DNA of 64,000 nucleotides from an uncultured Methanomassiliicoccus sp. (GTDB lineage: Archaea; Thermoplasmatota; Thermoplasmata; Methanomassiliicoccales; Methanomassiliicoccaceae): assembly GCA_944319735.1 (NCBI GenBank), contig CALUEU010000002.1, positions 1-64,000 of the forward strand. The letters run 5' to 3'. Position numbers and translations under genes: made by a program. A model generated the notes under the pieces. That model saw only the letters and a program-made list of their open reading frames with translations, was not told where the DNA came from and ran no database searches. Positions within the stretch are counted from its first letter, which is position 1; each line of letters starts with the position of its first letter. Positions 36,787 through 46,328 of this stretch are shown piece after piece.

Positions 36787-38069
36787 TGCATATAGGTACC
36801 AATGGTTTTGTTTACGATTTTACCATCAAATCCATTATTAAATCCTGTACCTCTGTGTATTGAATAAGCAAAAGGTCCAGAAGGCATAGGATCCAAATGA
36901 GAATAGTGAAATTCGTGAGATTTTATTTCCTGCCCTGCAAAGAGGAAATTGTCTGGAGTGGCGGTAGCTTTTACGTATGATAATCCCTGTCTTTGCTGTG
37001 TTTGAACAGCCTTTTCTGGGAATATCTTAGCCATTTCATACTCATCCACATTGATTATGGATGAGCATAAAGTCATCATTCCTCCACATTCTCCATAAAT
37101 TAATTTATTATTGTCAGAAAATGTTTTTAATCCTTCAAGGAAGTCTTTATTAGATGATATTTCTGAGGCATATACCTCAGGATAGCCCCCACCAAGATAG
37201 ATACCGTCTACATCAGGGATAGACTCACCTTCAGTAGGTTTGAAATATTTCAAATCTGCACCAGCATAACTGAGTGATTCCAGATTTTCATGGTAATAAA
37301 AAGAGTATGCCTTGTCGAACGGTACTCCGATTTTAATTTTTTTAGAATGTGCAGTCTCAAATGGGCAGTTATCATTAAATTGTATGTCTGAAGCATTTTC
37401 AGCGATTTCTTCAATTTGTGAAAAATCAATGTCAGCGACCATATCGGAAGTTTGCCTCAAGATCTCTGAGTTATCTGATTCAAATGTTGTGACTAAGCCT
37501 AAATGACGTTCTGCCAGTTTTTCAGGAAGTTTTTCTACAGTCCCAATGACAGGAACTGAAGTTAATGTCTCAATGGCCTCTGTAGCTTTTTTTCTATGCC
37601 TGTCGCCGCTTACATTGTTAAGAATCACACCAGCAATATTCACATCTGGATCCAACATTTTGAACCCCAGAACATATGCTGCAGCACTTTTAGCCAAGCT
37701 TCTGGCATTAATCACTAAGATGACTGGAGCATTAAGGAATTTTGCGATTTCGGCAGTACTGCCGTCATCCCCAACAGAAGTTAAACCATCATATAGTCCT
37801 CTGACGCCTTCAATAATGCTGATGTCTGAATCTTTTGAAGCCCATCCGAATAGATTTTTAATTGTATTTTTATCCATAAAGAATGAATCCAGATTTCTAG
37901 ACTGCCTTTTACATGCCAAAGTGTGAAACATTGGATCTATGAAATCCGGACCTACTTTGTACCCCTGTACGCATCGATTCTTAGACAGACGTGACATGAT
38001 GCCTGCAGTAATTGCAGTTTTTCCAACTCCGCTGCCGGTGCCTGCAATGACTACTCTGGGGTAGTTCAA
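36717..38069 (-). CDS. cfbB: Ni-sirohydrochlorin a,c-diamide synthase
   Basis: Second step of coenzyme F430 synthesis: glutamine-dependent amidation of Ni-sirohydrochlorin at the a and c acetate chains. CbiA-like, 450 residues: P-loop [10 protein letters not shown] (9-18), MgATP region [12 protein letters not shown], and a class I glutaminase domain with the nucleophile Cys in YGECGGMM near residue 325. The start is TTG at 38069, overlapping the cfbC stop as TTGA, with GAGGGA four bases upstream. It is the last gene of the cfb operon. Its end overlaps the antiporter gene by 70 bases. Confidence 0.95.
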   Translation of the reverse strand: MNYPRVVIAGTGSGVGKTAITAGIMSRLSKNRCVQGYKVGPDFIDPMFHTLACKRQSRNLDSFFMDKNTIKNLFGWASKDSDISIIEGVRGLYDGLTSVGDDGSTAEIAKFLNAPVILVINARSLAKSAAAYVLGFKMLDPDVNIAGVILNNVSGDRHRKKATEAIETLTSVPVIGTVEKLPEKLAERHLGLVTTFESDNSEILRQTSDMVADIDFSQIEEIAENASDIQFNDNCPFETAHSKKIKIGVPFDKAYSFYYHENLESLSYAGADLKYFKPTEGESIPDVDGIYLGGGYPEVYASEISSNKDFLEGLKTFSDNNKLIYGECGGMMTLCSSIINVDEYEMAKIFPEKAVQTQQRQGLSYVKATATPDNFLFAGQEIKSHEFHYSHLDPMPSGPFAYSIHRGTGFNNGFDGKIVNKTIGTYMHQHALSNKSWGTSFVNFVSDVQS

Positions 38070-38845
38070 TTAATCCCTCGTAACATACATCTTATCTCAT
38101 CTGGAGTCACAGGAGTAGGAACTGAAGCTGAGTCGTTGGAAAGAATAGCATCCCTGAGATTTCTATACGCATCTGCTTGAGAACTTTGAGGGTCTCCTTC
38201 AATTACAGTCATACCGCGGTTCTCACATTCCCGTACAGAAGGATGTCTAGGTATGTATCCGACTACTTTTGAGTTAATCATTGATGCAAACTTAGAAACT
38301 GTATCTTTCTCATTTTCAGTTTCTCTGGAATTGCAGATTATGCCTCCCAGCTTAACACCAAGATTGGATAAACCTCTAGCAATGTTATTAGCAGCATACA
38401 GTGAAAGGTATTCACCCGATGTTACAATGTAAACTTCATCAGCAAATCCCTCTCTTATCGGAGAGGCAAAGCCGCCGCAGACAACATCGCCAGGAACATC
38501 ATACAACAGAAAATCGTCATCATCTTTTAGATAGTTTTTAGATAATTCCTGCATAGCAACTAATATGCCTCTGCCAGCACATCCTACACCAGCTAACGGT
38601 CCTCCGACTTCCACACAGTGAATTCCTTTGTATCCTTCGAAAACAACCTCATCCAATCCTGACTTTTTCTGTTCAAGAAAGGTGGGAATGCTTTTTCCAC
38701 CCATGAGAGTCATGCTGCCGTCAGATTTGGGATCGCATCCAACATACCAGGCATTCAAACCTAACTCTGCGACAGCTGCACATAAATTCGCTGAAACTGT
38801 GGATTTTCCTATTCCGCCTTTTCCATATACGGCTATCTGTTTCAT
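38066..38845 (-). CDS. cfbC: F430 synthesis reductase component, NifH-like
   Basis: Homodimeric ATP-dependent electron donor to CfbD for the six-electron reduction and ring closure to 15,17(3)-seco-F430-17(3)-acid. It has 259 residues: P-loop [10 protein letters not shown] (7-16), the [4Fe-4S] ligands Cys89 (GCAGRG) and Cys123 ([13 protein letters not shown]), and switch [12 protein letters not shown]. It is followed by cfbB via TTGA and preceded by cfbD via ATGA, so translation is coupled. It is distinguished from nitrogenase NifH by context and the absence of nif genes. Confidence 0.95.
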   Translation of the reverse strand: MKQIAVYGKGGIGKSTVSANLCAAVAELGLNAWYVGCDPKSDGSMTLMGGKSIPTFLEQKKSGLDEVVFEGYKGIHCVEVGGPLAGVGCAGRGILVAMQELSKNYLKDDDDFLLYDVPGDVVCGGFASPIREGFADEVYIVTSGEYLSLYAANNIARGLSNLGVKLGGIICNSRETENEKDTVSKFASMINSKVVGYIPRHPSVRECENRGMTVIEGDPQSSQADAYRNLRDAILSNDSASVPTPVTPDEIRCMLRGIN

Positions 38846-39927
38846 ATGATTCCTCCATCCACGACTTCACGAATTGTGTTTCCGAGTTCTGATGGAATAA
38901 TGGCTTTTGCACCCATTACTGCAGCGTGTGTGTTTATTTCTCCAATGGAATATTCAAAACCTTTGTCGATATAGTTCCTGATTTCACGCGGCTGATCTGT
39001 TACCAGAATGTCATCGGTTTTTAGATTCGGAACTATATGGGGCAGACCGGCAATTATGCGTAGATTAGCATTGGATGACTCCAGCGCCTTTGCACATGCA
39101 TCTCCAAGAACTGGATATTCATCTAATCCACCTGTGATTAAAACATTTGTTATGCCAGAAGAAGCGAGATCATTGGTGATGTCTTGAGCGTACCTTCTTA
39201 TGCGGGGCAGTCCGATGTTTAACGCAAGATTGCCTATATACTCAGAACTGCCACCAACTTTCATCTTTGCATAATCTACAGCTTTGATCAGATCTGCAAA
39301 TCCATAAGCTGTTTCTTTCTTAGCATTTATGGCTACAGCAACTTTTCCTCCACTTCTAAGTGTGTTTACAATCCTGAGGGCTGCTGAAAGTTTAGTAGCA
39401 CCAGGATGAGGCTCGAGATATTCTCTGCTTGTCAGACCTTTTTCCCGTTCAATTAGAGTTGCGCGTTGCAGGATCGCAATCTGTCGGTCTGCTTCCTCTT
39501 TGCTTATTACTCCACCGAGTGAAGCTACCTCAAGCGTCCTTATGGCACCAGATGTGTTTGGGCCTGAACAGCCGTGCACATCAACACACAAGACCTTGGC
39601 TTTCACATCAGCCTTTTTAACAGCTCCGTCCAAATTTTCCCCGATAATCATAGAGGAACATGTTCCTACTACACCGATTAAACCGGGAGCATAGTTGGAG
39701 TCTATGTGCTTTAGAATTCTGATTAATTTTTCCTCTGCACCAAATATCAAATCATTTTCCTGCATACCGGTAGTCATAACTCTGACACCGGCTTCTTCAA
39801 GCCTTCTGGAAGGCATGAAGCCGCATCCTGCGGGTCCATGGATGAGGATTACATCAGCATCCAGATCCCTCAGGGTGTACATCGCAGCTACAATGGGATT
39901 AGGCCTTGGATGGAGGACATCGTTCAG
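38842..39927 (-). CDS. cfbD: F430 synthesis catalytic component, NifD-like, apparent CTG start
   Basis: Catalytic partner of CfbC, binding Ni-sirohydrochlorin a,c-diamide. The frame's first ATG (39882) would begin [10 protein letters not shown], but the open frame continues upstream as [14 protein letters not shown], which I recall as part of the conserved CfbD N-terminus, up to a TAA at 39940-39942. No ATG, GTG or TTG lies in that stretch. CTG 39927 overlaps the cfbE stop as CTGA, six bases after AAGGAGGG, so I take it as the start (361 residues). Cys35, Cys90 and Cys120 (CTG numbering) are candidate cluster ligands. Confidence 0.9.
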   Translation of the reverse strand: MNDVLHPRPNPIVAAMYTLRDLDADVILIHGPAGCGFMPSRRLEEAGVRVMTTGMQENDLIFGAEEKLIRILKHIDSNYAPGLIGVVGTCSSMIIGENLDGAVKKADVKAKVLCVDVHGCSGPNTSGAIRTLEVASLGGVISKEEADRQIAILQRATLIEREKGLTSREYLEPHPGATKLSAALRIVNTLRSGGKVAVAINAKKETAYGFADLIKAVDYAKMKVGGSSEYIGNLALNIGLPRIRRYAQDITNDLASSGITNVLITGGLDEYPVLGDACAKALESSNANLRIIAGLPHIVPNLKTDDILVTDQPREIRNYIDKGFEYSIGEINTHAAVMGAKAIIPSELGNTIREVVDGGII

Positions 39928-41213
39928 AGATATCCCTCCTTAGTGAAACACATAAGAACATTGTGTTTTCCACGAACATCTGTAAATCCGTCAATACGCC
40001 TGAATCCAGGAGTTTCAAACCCTGGCATATTCATGATGTACTGCCCGGTTACACATTCATCAGAAGACAGAAGAGTATTTACATCTGCAAGATCCAGTTT
40101 TTCACAGACTTTGGCATTGACGGGATCTAAGGCAACTCCGATGTCTGTCTGAGAGTAATAGTCCTCAAGCGTCTTGAGGTTCCAAGCGATGGATCCGGCG
40201 CTGACACCGGGATTGCGGTCAATTATTCTAAACCAGCCTTTTTCTCTGAGCACCTCTCCTCTGCCAGGAACTCCATTGAAGCTTGATAGTGAAGAGACAG
40301 CCTCATTCATATCAAGACCTAATGCATAAGCACATCCTAGTGCAGTAGAGATGGAAATTGCATAACTGGGAACTAAGTAAGAAGACTGAAGTTTAACCTC
40401 ATATGTACCCTCAGGTGTATCAACAGTAACTGGTACCTGTTTACCAAGAGTCAATTTATCAGGCAGTATGAGCTTAATGTCTCCAGTACCAAAAGTCACG
40501 GATTTTACACCATTTGGAACATATTGAGACCAAATTTCTGACTCATCATATGGATATACAACGGTGTCCTTGGCGGCAGAAATCATCTGCACCTTTCCAT
40601 CAAAAGCTTTCTTTGTACCTGCAGCAATCGGATAATTATTGCCTAATGAAGTTATAGCTGAAACTTTAGACAATCCTGTGCCGCCAATGCTTACTTCAAA
40701 AATTCCAATGTCTACATCCAAATCTAATTTCGAAGCGTCTAAGACTGCAGGAGGCGCAATGCTAACTTTATCCTTCAAGACTACAGTACCTTCAGAACTA
40801 ACTATTCCACGGCCGCGGCTGGTATGCAAAAGTACTTTCATTCCACATGCAACTAGCATATGCGCTAGAACATGACATGCAGATGTCTTTCCCCAGACGC
40901 CGGTTATTTCTACAGTAGGAAAATTAAATGAGGCCAGTTGTCCAACTGCCTCATGAGATGTTAACTGTTTTGAAAGATTTGCTTTTCCTATATATTTCTC
41001 CGGACAATGAATGGGTAAGATGCCAAGATCGAACGATCGCTCTGGAGCTTCGTTCAGAACTTCCACTCCACACATGGCTAGAGAGTCTTTGACATCTTGA
41101 CCAGCAGTGTGATAAACATCCACTGCTGTAACTTTGTATCCCCTTTGTGCATACTCCTTGGCCAGTATCTCACCACCATGTGTGAGATCTAGAACAAGGA
41201 CGTTGCTGCTCAT
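39924..41213 (-). CDS. cfbE: Mur ligase-like seco-F430 cyclase
   Basis: Last step of F430 synthesis: ATP-dependent closure of the carbocyclic F ring from seco-F430 to F430. It has 429 residues of the Mur ligase fold: the ATP-binding loop GVWGKTS (105-111), central domain GIFEVSIGGTG and the C-terminal region with RIIDRNPGVSAGS. Its TGA is overlapped by the CTG of cfbD. It directly follows cfbA (TAA then ATG without a gap). Confidence 0.94.
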   Translation of the reverse strand: MSSNVLVLDLTHGGEILAKEYAQRGYKVTAVDVYHTAGQDVKDSLAMCGVEVLNEAPERSFDLGILPIHCPEKYIGKANLSKQLTSHEAVGQLASFNFPTVEITGVWGKTSACHVLAHMLVACGMKVLLHTSRGRGIVSSEGTVVLKDKVSIAPPAVLDASKLDLDVDIGIFEVSIGGTGLSKVSAITSLGNNYPIAAGTKKAFDGKVQMISAAKDTVVYPYDESEIWSQYVPNGVKSVTFGTGDIKLILPDKLTLGKQVPVTVDTPEGTYEVKLQSSYLVPSYAISISTALGCAYALGLDMNEAVSSLSSFNGVPGRGEVLREKGWFRIIDRNPGVSAGSIAWNLKTLEDYYSQTDIGVALDPVNAKVCEKLDLADVNTLLSSDECVTGQYIMNMPGFETPGFRRIDGFTDVRGKHNVLMCFTKEGYL

Positions 41214-41600
41214 TTACATCCTTTCCTTAACCCTGTCTGCGAGGATCTGAGCTATCCTCTCATCTTCTCCAATAGGATCGCAGTATTTCAGAGTGACCTG
41301 CTTATCGCCAACCATGATCTGTCCTTCTTTAGAACCAATCGGCAGTCCGATGGCATTTGGAATGTCTTCAGTAAGGTGCATACCGTATGCCAGGAAACAT
41401 GGCTGTACAAAGATTGTGTCGACACCCTGAGAAACCAACCATTCTAGGCCTTCATCGATCGTTGGTGCGTTTAACTGCATGTATGCAGCTGTAACTGGTC
41501 CAAGTCCCATGTCTTTCATTTTTTCTGCAGTAAAATCGACTACCTTTTTGTTGTAATCCAATTTACTTCCGTGTCCTATTACAATTACTCCGCTTTTCAT
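41214..41600 (-). CDS. cfbA: sirohydrochlorin nickelochelatase
   Basis: Inserts nickel into sirohydrochlorin, committing the tetrapyrrole to F430; the family also accepts cobalt. It is the short, single-domain CbiX-S form (128 residues, homodimeric). Metal-binding histidines are His10 (IVIGHGSK) and His75 (YGMHLTEDIP). It opens the cfb operon. The leader holds a GAAA-tetraloop hairpin (41624-41639) and a GGGG ribosome-binding site. Confidence 0.95.
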   Translation of the reverse strand: MKSGVIVIGHGSKLDYNKKVVDFTAEKMKDMGLGPVTAAYMQLNAPTIDEGLEWLVSQGVDTIFVQPCFLAYGMHLTEDIPNAIGLPIGSKEGQIMVGDKQVTLKYCDPIGEDERIAQILADRVKERM

Positions 41601-41623
41601 TTAATATATCCCCTTTTTTGTCA

Positions 41624-41639
41624 CATGCCTTTCGGCATG
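41624..41639 (-). promoter_or_regulatory. GAAA-tetraloop hairpin in the cfb leader
   Basis: On the transcript strand this reads CATGCC-GAAA-GGCATG: a perfect 6-bp stem closed by a GNRA-type tetraloop, ending 23 bases before the cfbA start codon and just upstream of its ribosome-binding site. The run after it is A-rich rather than T-rich on the coding strand, so it does not look like a terminator. It could be a regulatory or stabilising leader structure. Confidence 0.45.
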
Positions 41640-41716
41640 GCTGAAATAGATCACGTCTATTAAATCTTTCAGGCTAGATTGCATCCAACTGAAAAGATAT
41701 AAGCCCGTGATTTTAA

Positions 41717-42499
41717 TTAAGAATGCGTGAATGCAGCAGCCAATGATTCCAGCATTGAAGAATAAGTAGCATCTTTTGGTACTATGTCTACCCTTATGCC
41801 TAATGATTCTAAACGCTCTTTTGTCGGATATCCTATCGCAGCCACAGTAGCAGAGTTTATATGATCTATCGCATCATTTGACAAATCACATACTGCCTCG
41901 ATGAATGAGGATGCAGAAAGTGCTGATGTGAATGCGAATGCATCTATCTCCCCTGCTAGCGTCATTTTAGCCAAATTTGTGAGACTTTCGTCCCTTGTCT
42001 TCATTAGGCGGTAGACAGGTATGTCAAACACATTGGCTCCTGAGTCTTTGAGTCCTTGTGAAAGAATTTTGTCGCCATGGTCTGACCTTAAAATGTAAAC
42101 ATTCTTTCCGCTAACTTTTCCAGACAATGATTCCAATATGCCTTTGGATGAATATTCAGATGGAATTTCAGAAACTGAGATGTGAAGTTTAGAAAGTGCA
42201 CCTGCACTTACTGGACCTATGGCAATGACGTTTATTTTAGAAAGAAGTTTTACAAAATCATCAGAAGGCATAATCTCTGATGAAAGTGAGATCATTGCCT
42301 CCGCACCGTTTGTACTAGTTATTATCAAATAGTCAACTGAAGATTTGGATAAATTGTCAATAAATTCATTAAATAACTGAGACTTATTGAATATTATCTC
42401 CACTGGTGATGCACAGACCGGTTTGAAGCCAGCATCTGTAGCCATCTGTTGTGATTCTTCCAGACGGTTTTTAGGGCGCATAACAGCGAGCGTTTTCAT
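41717..42499 (-). CDS. hemD: uroporphyrinogen-III synthase
   Basis: Cyclises hydroxymethylbilane to uroporphyrinogen III with inversion of ring D. It has 260 residues in two-lobed HemD architecture. Recognisable stretches are IITSTNGAEAM (lobe 1), IGPVSAGALSK, and the final AIGYPTKERLESLGIRVD, which is the usual C-terminal binding motif (GxxTxxxLxxxG). The family is poorly conserved, and context strengthens the call: its ATG overlaps the cobA stop (ATGA). It ends the hem sub-operon; cfbA starts 117 bases further. Confidence 0.9.
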   Translation of the reverse strand: MKTLAVMRPKNRLEESQQMATDAGFKPVCASPVEIIFNKSQLFNEFIDNLSKSSVDYLIITSTNGAEAMISLSSEIMPSDDFVKLLSKINVIAIGPVSAGALSKLHISVSEIPSEYSSKGILESLSGKVSGKNVYILRSDHGDKILSQGLKDSGANVFDIPVYRLMKTRDESLTNLAKMTLAGEIDAFAFTSALSASSFIEAVCDLSNDAIDHINSATVAAIGYPTKERLESLGIRVDIVPKDATYSSMLESLAAAFTHS

Positions 42500-43239
42500 C
42501 TCAAATCCTCCAGAATGTCGTGCAGAACTGCTACTTTTCCAACAACAACTACTGCAGGTGCGGTGATGCTGTTGTTTTCGCAGACATCAGCAATTGTGCT
42601 TACGTTGCCCACTACAGAACGCTGTGAAGGGGTTGATGCTGAATGGACTACCGCAACCGGCATTTCTGGATCCATTCCAAAGTCTGCAAGTTTCTGCATA
42701 GTTTCTCTCAGATTGGATACTCCCATCATAATCACCAGCGTTCCTTTGGTTTTAGCCAGCGCTTCCCAGTCTACTGCTTCGGCATTGCCGTCTTTTGAAT
42801 GTCCAGTCACAAAGGTAACATATGATGCATAATCTCTATGAGTAACAGGAATGCCAGCCAATGCCGGACCTGCGATTGCAGAAGTAACTCCTGGAATTAC
42901 CTGAACTTTTACACCTGCATCGATGAGCTCTTGGGCTTCCTCTCCCCCTCTTCCAAACATGAATGGATCTCCGCCTTTCAGCCTGACAACAATTTTATTT
43001 TCTTTAGCTTTTGAAACTAATATCTGATTGATGGAGTTTTGCTCAGCTTTGTGGAAGCCGCCTTTTTTTCCTACATCAATCAATTCTGCTCCGCTTTTTG
43101 TTTCTTTTAACAGATCTGAACCAGCTAATTGATCGTACACTACAACATCAGCATTTCTCAGAAGCTCCAGTCCTTTCACAGTTATTAACTTAGAATCTCC
43201 AGGACCAGCACCAACAAGATAGACTACGCCTTCAGACAT
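42496..43239 (-). CDS. cobA: uroporphyrinogen-III C-methyltransferase (SUMT)
   Basis: SAM-dependent methylation of uroporphyrinogen III at C2 and C7 to precorrin-2, the branch point towards F430, cobamides and siroheme. It has 247 residues: VYLVGAGPGDSKLITVKGLELL at the N-terminus, VVRLKGGDPFMFGRGGEEAQEL (about 83-104) and IPVTHRDYASYVTFVTGHSK are classic SUMT motifs. It is not fused to CysG; the dehydrogenase function sits in the hemA fusion of the same operon. Confidence 0.96.
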   Translation of the reverse strand: MSEGVVYLVGAGPGDSKLITVKGLELLRNADVVVYDQLAGSDLLKETKSGAELIDVGKKGGFHKAEQNSINQILVSKAKENKIVVRLKGGDPFMFGRGGEEAQELIDAGVKVQVIPGVTSAIAGPALAGIPVTHRDYASYVTFVTGHSKDGNAEAVDWEALAKTKGTLVIMMGVSNLRETMQKLADFGMDPEMPVAVVHSASTPSQRSVVGNVSTIADVCENNSITAPAVVVVGKVAVLHDILEDLR

Positions 43240-43241
43240 AT

Positions 43242-44084
43242 TTATTCACCACATATACCGCGGCGCAGTTCAGCCGCTATAGATTTTATATCGCTATCGT
43301 CATTAATTTTCTGATTAACCTTTACGATCTTATCGTCAGAAACGGCAACTGCTGTTACTTTTGAACCGCCGTTTGTTGCATGAATCCCTACAGGTATTGA
43401 ACAGCCAGATCCAAGTTCAGAAAGAATCTTTCTTTCGACATCAACGTCTTTTCTGGTGTTGTCATCATTTAGTTTGGAGAGTATTGGAAGATATGGAGAG
43501 TTCTCTGCACATACGACTGCAATAGCACCTTGTCCTGCAGCTGGAACGAATACATTTGGATCCAGGATGTGATAGTTTTCCTGAAGATTGAGCCTTTCTA
43601 ATCCAGCTCTCGCCAGAATTATTGCATCATAGTCTCCGCTCTTCCATTTCTCCAATCGGGTGTGAACATTGCCTCTCAAATCTTTAATTTCGATATCTGG
43701 ACGAATATTGTGTAATATAGCCGCCCGACGCACACTGGATGTTCCAACTACTGCACCCTGTGGAAGCCTCTCCAAAGGAAATTCAGACAGCAAAACATCT
43801 TCAATGGGTCCGCGGGGAAGAACAGCGGCTAGAATGGTGCCTTCTGCATCTTCAGATGGCATGTCTTTCAAGCTGTTCACTGCAAAATCAATCTCTCCTG
43901 AAACGATCATTGCATCAAGTTCTCTGACAAACGCTCCAAGGCCAAATGACCGCAGAGGCTTATCAGTTATTTTGTCTCCAGAAGTATTGATTTTTTTTAT
44001 TTCGATATCTTCACCATCAAGCAGCGAGACAACGATGTTTGTCTGAGCCATTGCTAGTGAACTGCTGCGTGTTCCAAGTATCAC
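43242..44084 (-). CDS. hemC: porphobilinogen deaminase
   Basis: Joins four porphobilinogens into hydroxymethylbilane. It has 280 residues, a little short for the family. N-terminal LGTRSSSLAMAQTN, then GAFVRELDAMIVSGEIDFAVNSLKDMPS and VGTSSVRRAA are conserved. The Cys holding the dipyrromethane cofactor is in LGSGCSIPVG. The start is GTG 44084, overlapping the hemL stop as GTGA, with GGAGGTG nine bases upstream. Confidence 0.95.
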   Translation of the reverse strand: MILGTRSSSLAMAQTNIVVSLLDGEDIEIKKINTSGDKITDKPLRSFGLGAFVRELDAMIVSGEIDFAVNSLKDMPSEDAEGTILAAVLPRGPIEDVLLSEFPLERLPQGAVVGTSSVRRAAILHNIRPDIEIKDLRGNVHTRLEKWKSGDYDAIILARAGLERLNLQENYHILDPNVFVPAAGQGAIAVVCAENSPYLPILSKLNDDNTRKDVDVERKILSELGSGCSIPVGIHATNGGSKVTAVAVSDDKIVKVNQKINDDSDIKSIAAELRRGICGE

Positions 44085-45358
44085 AATAGCACCTCCGACA
44101 TTACTTTACAAAATGCATCGGCGGTCCTGCTGATATCTGATGCTGTATGCGCCGTTGAAACAAAACTAGTTTCATACTGTGAAGGAGGTACATAGATTCC
44201 TTCATCCAGAAGACCTTGGAAAACTCTCATGAAACCAGCAGAATCGCAGGTTAATGCATCTGCATAGTTTTCAACTGGTTTGGAAGTTAAGAATATTTGA
44301 AACAGTGATCCAATACCCTGAACTCTGTGAGGAATGTTTAGATCATTAGCTACCTTGTCTAATGAATTTCTCATTAACTCCCCTAAAGAATTTAAATCAT
44401 CATAGTTTATTCTTTCTAAGCATTTTATTGCAGCAATTCCTGCACTCATAGACAACGGATTGCCTGCAAAAGTTCCAGCTTGATACACAGGTCCAATGGG
44501 TGAGATTGAAGACATTATTTCTGAAGAGGCTCCGAATACACCAATCGGCAGTCCCCCTCCGATGATTTTTCCTAAAGTTGTAATGTCTGGTTTTACACCG
44601 AAGTATTCTTGTGCTCCCCCCAAAGAAAGCCTGAATCCAGTGATGACTTCATCAAATATCAAAAGAGAATCGTTGCGGGTGGTTATTTCCCGCAATCCTT
44701 TTAAATAATCCTGTTTAGGAATTATTGGACCAGTATTTCCCATGACCGGTTCTGTAATCACTGCCGCAATTTCTCCAGGATTTTGTTTGAATGATTCTTC
44801 AATTGAGTTTAAATCATTAAATGGAACTAAAATAGTATTCTCAGTAGATTCTTCAGGTATGCCTGCAGAGTTGGGGACGCTGTGGGTTAATGCTCCTGAT
44901 CCTGCTTTTACAAGCACAGAATCGTGTGCACCGTGGAATCCACCTTCCATCTTAATTATTTTCTTTTTACCAGTATATCCTCTGGCCAGCCTTATTGCAT
45001 GCATTGTAGCTTCAGTTCCAGTGCTAACCGGCCTCAGCATTTCAATGGAGGAAAAATGACGGCATACTGATTCTGCAAACTCTATTTCCAGTTCAGACGG
45101 AGCTCCGAATAAGGTTCCTCTTGAAAGCTGTTCGGTAACTGCATTTGCAATAGCCTCATTTGAATGTCCCAAGATCAGAGGGCCAAATGCCATGCAATAG
45201 TCAATATACTCATTATCATCGACATCAAAGATCTTGCTGCCTTTTCCAGACTTTATAAATCTCGGATACGGTTTAAAAGCTCTTACTGGAGAGGATACTC
45301 CACCGGGAAGTAAAGCAGAAGATTTCTCATACAGCGATTTAGAGCGTTCAGAGCTCAT
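44081..45358 (-). CDS. hemL: glutamate-1-semialdehyde 2,1-aminomutase
   Basis: PLP enzyme producing 5-aminolevulinate from glutamate-1-semialdehyde. It has 425 residues: LLPGGVSSPVRAFKPYPRFIKSGKGSKIFDVD at the N-terminus, the PLP lysine in TTLGKIIGGGLPIG (about residue 263) and VYQAGTFAGNPLSM. The start overlaps the hemB end by 11 bases. It completes the C5 pathway with HemA. Confidence 0.96.
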   Translation of the reverse strand: MSSERSKSLYEKSSALLPGGVSSPVRAFKPYPRFIKSGKGSKIFDVDDNEYIDYCMAFGPLILGHSNEAIANAVTEQLSRGTLFGAPSELEIEFAESVCRHFSSIEMLRPVSTGTEATMHAIRLARGYTGKKKIIKMEGGFHGAHDSVLVKAGSGALTHSVPNSAGIPEESTENTILVPFNDLNSIEESFKQNPGEIAAVITEPVMGNTGPIIPKQDYLKGLREITTRNDSLLIFDEVITGFRLSLGGAQEYFGVKPDITTLGKIIGGGLPIGVFGASSEIMSSISPIGPVYQAGTFAGNPLSMSAGIAAIKCLERINYDDLNSLGELMRNSLDKVANDLNIPHRVQGIGSLFQIFLTSKPVENYADALTCDSAGFMRVFQGLLDEGIYVPPSQYETSFVSTAHTASDISRTADAFCKVMSEVLL

Positions 45359-46328
45359 TTAACCCCTCCGCTACTTCTTTTGCAAAGTATGTTATGATCA
45401 TGTCTGCTCCTGCCCTCTTAATAGACATTATTGATTCCTGAATTGCCCTGTTACGATCCAGCCATCCATTTTGTGCTGCTGCTACCAGCATGGCATATTC
45501 ACCGCTTACCTGATATGCTGCGATGGGAACGTCATATCTCATCCTTGCTTCCCTGATTACATCCAAATAAGGCATTGCAGGCTTTACCATCAGAATATCA
45601 GCGCCTTCCCTTAGATCAGCTTTCATTTCTCTGAATGCTTCTCTAAGATTGGCTGGATCCATTTGATGAGTACGCCTGTCCCCAAAAGACGGTGTACTTT
45701 CTGCGGCTTCCCTGAATGGTCCATAAAATGCAGATGCATATTTTGCAGAATATGCCATAATCGGCGTATTCGTGTAACCGCCATCATCCAGCGCTTCACG
45801 CATTTTTTCAACCTGGCCATCCATCATTCCAGACGGCGCCACCATGTCAGATCCGGCTTCCGCCTGACTTACAGCGGTTTTTGCATACAAATCAACCGTG
45901 GGATCATTGTCTACAATTTCATTCTCCAGCACACCGCAGTGACCGTGAGTGGTGTATTCGCACAAACAGAGATCAGTAATTACAGTTATGTCTGAGATCT
46001 CTTTTATTGATCTGGTGGCTTTTTGGACAATGCCATTTTCAAGCCATGCTCCACTGCCTTGATCATCTTTATGAGATGGTATTCCAAACAGAAGTATGGC
46101 GTTAATCCCGAGATCTTTTATTGAAGCAGATTCTTCTGCAATCATATCCAGAGGATACGCTATGACTCCCGGCATTGATGCGATTTCTCTAGGTTTAGTT
46201 AGATTCTCATCAACAAAGATTGGATAAATCAAATCGGACAGGCTGTATGACGTTTCACGAACTAATGATCTGATTGTTGGATTAATCCGCAGCCTTCGAA
46301 GACGGTTTTCTGGTAGAATTTTCATCAC
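45348..46328 (-). CDS. hemB: delta-aminolevulinic acid dehydratase
   Basis: Porphobilinogen synthase, condensing two 5-aminolevulinates. It has 326 residues. The zinc-type Cys set is present (LCLCEYTTHGHCG, about 116-128), with substrate lysines in YSAKYASAFYGPFREA (about 195) and MVKPAMPYLD (about 250). Initiation is at GTG 46328 or the following ATG 46325. Its first 47 bases overlap the hemA 3' end; both ends look like natural family termini, so the overlap is genuine. Confidence 0.96.
   Translation of the reverse strand: MMKILPENRLRRLRINPTIRSLVRETSYSLSDLIYPIFVDENLTKPREIASMPGVIAYPLDMIAEESASIKDLGINAILLFGIPSHKDDQGSGAWLENGIVQKATRSIKEISDITVITDLCLCEYTTHGHCGVLENEIVDNDPTVDLYAKTAVSQAEAGSDMVAPSGMMDGQVEKMREALDDGGYTNTPIMAYSAKYASAFYGPFREAAESTPSFGDRRTHQMDPANLREAFREMKADLREGADILMVKPAMPYLDVIREARMRYDVPIAAYQVSGEYAMLVAAAQNGWLDRNRAIQESIMSIKRAGADMIITYFAKEVAEGLNEL

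Noticed and set aside
38066-39927. Nitrogenase NifH/NifD genes
   Set aside because: They lie inside the F430 operon with cfbA, cfbE and cfbB, and no nif assembly or NifK gene is present.
41624-41639. Hairpin as an intrinsic terminator of the hem operon
   Set aside because: On the transcript strand the sequence after the stem is A-rich, not T-rich, and it lies closer to cfbA than to the hemD stop.
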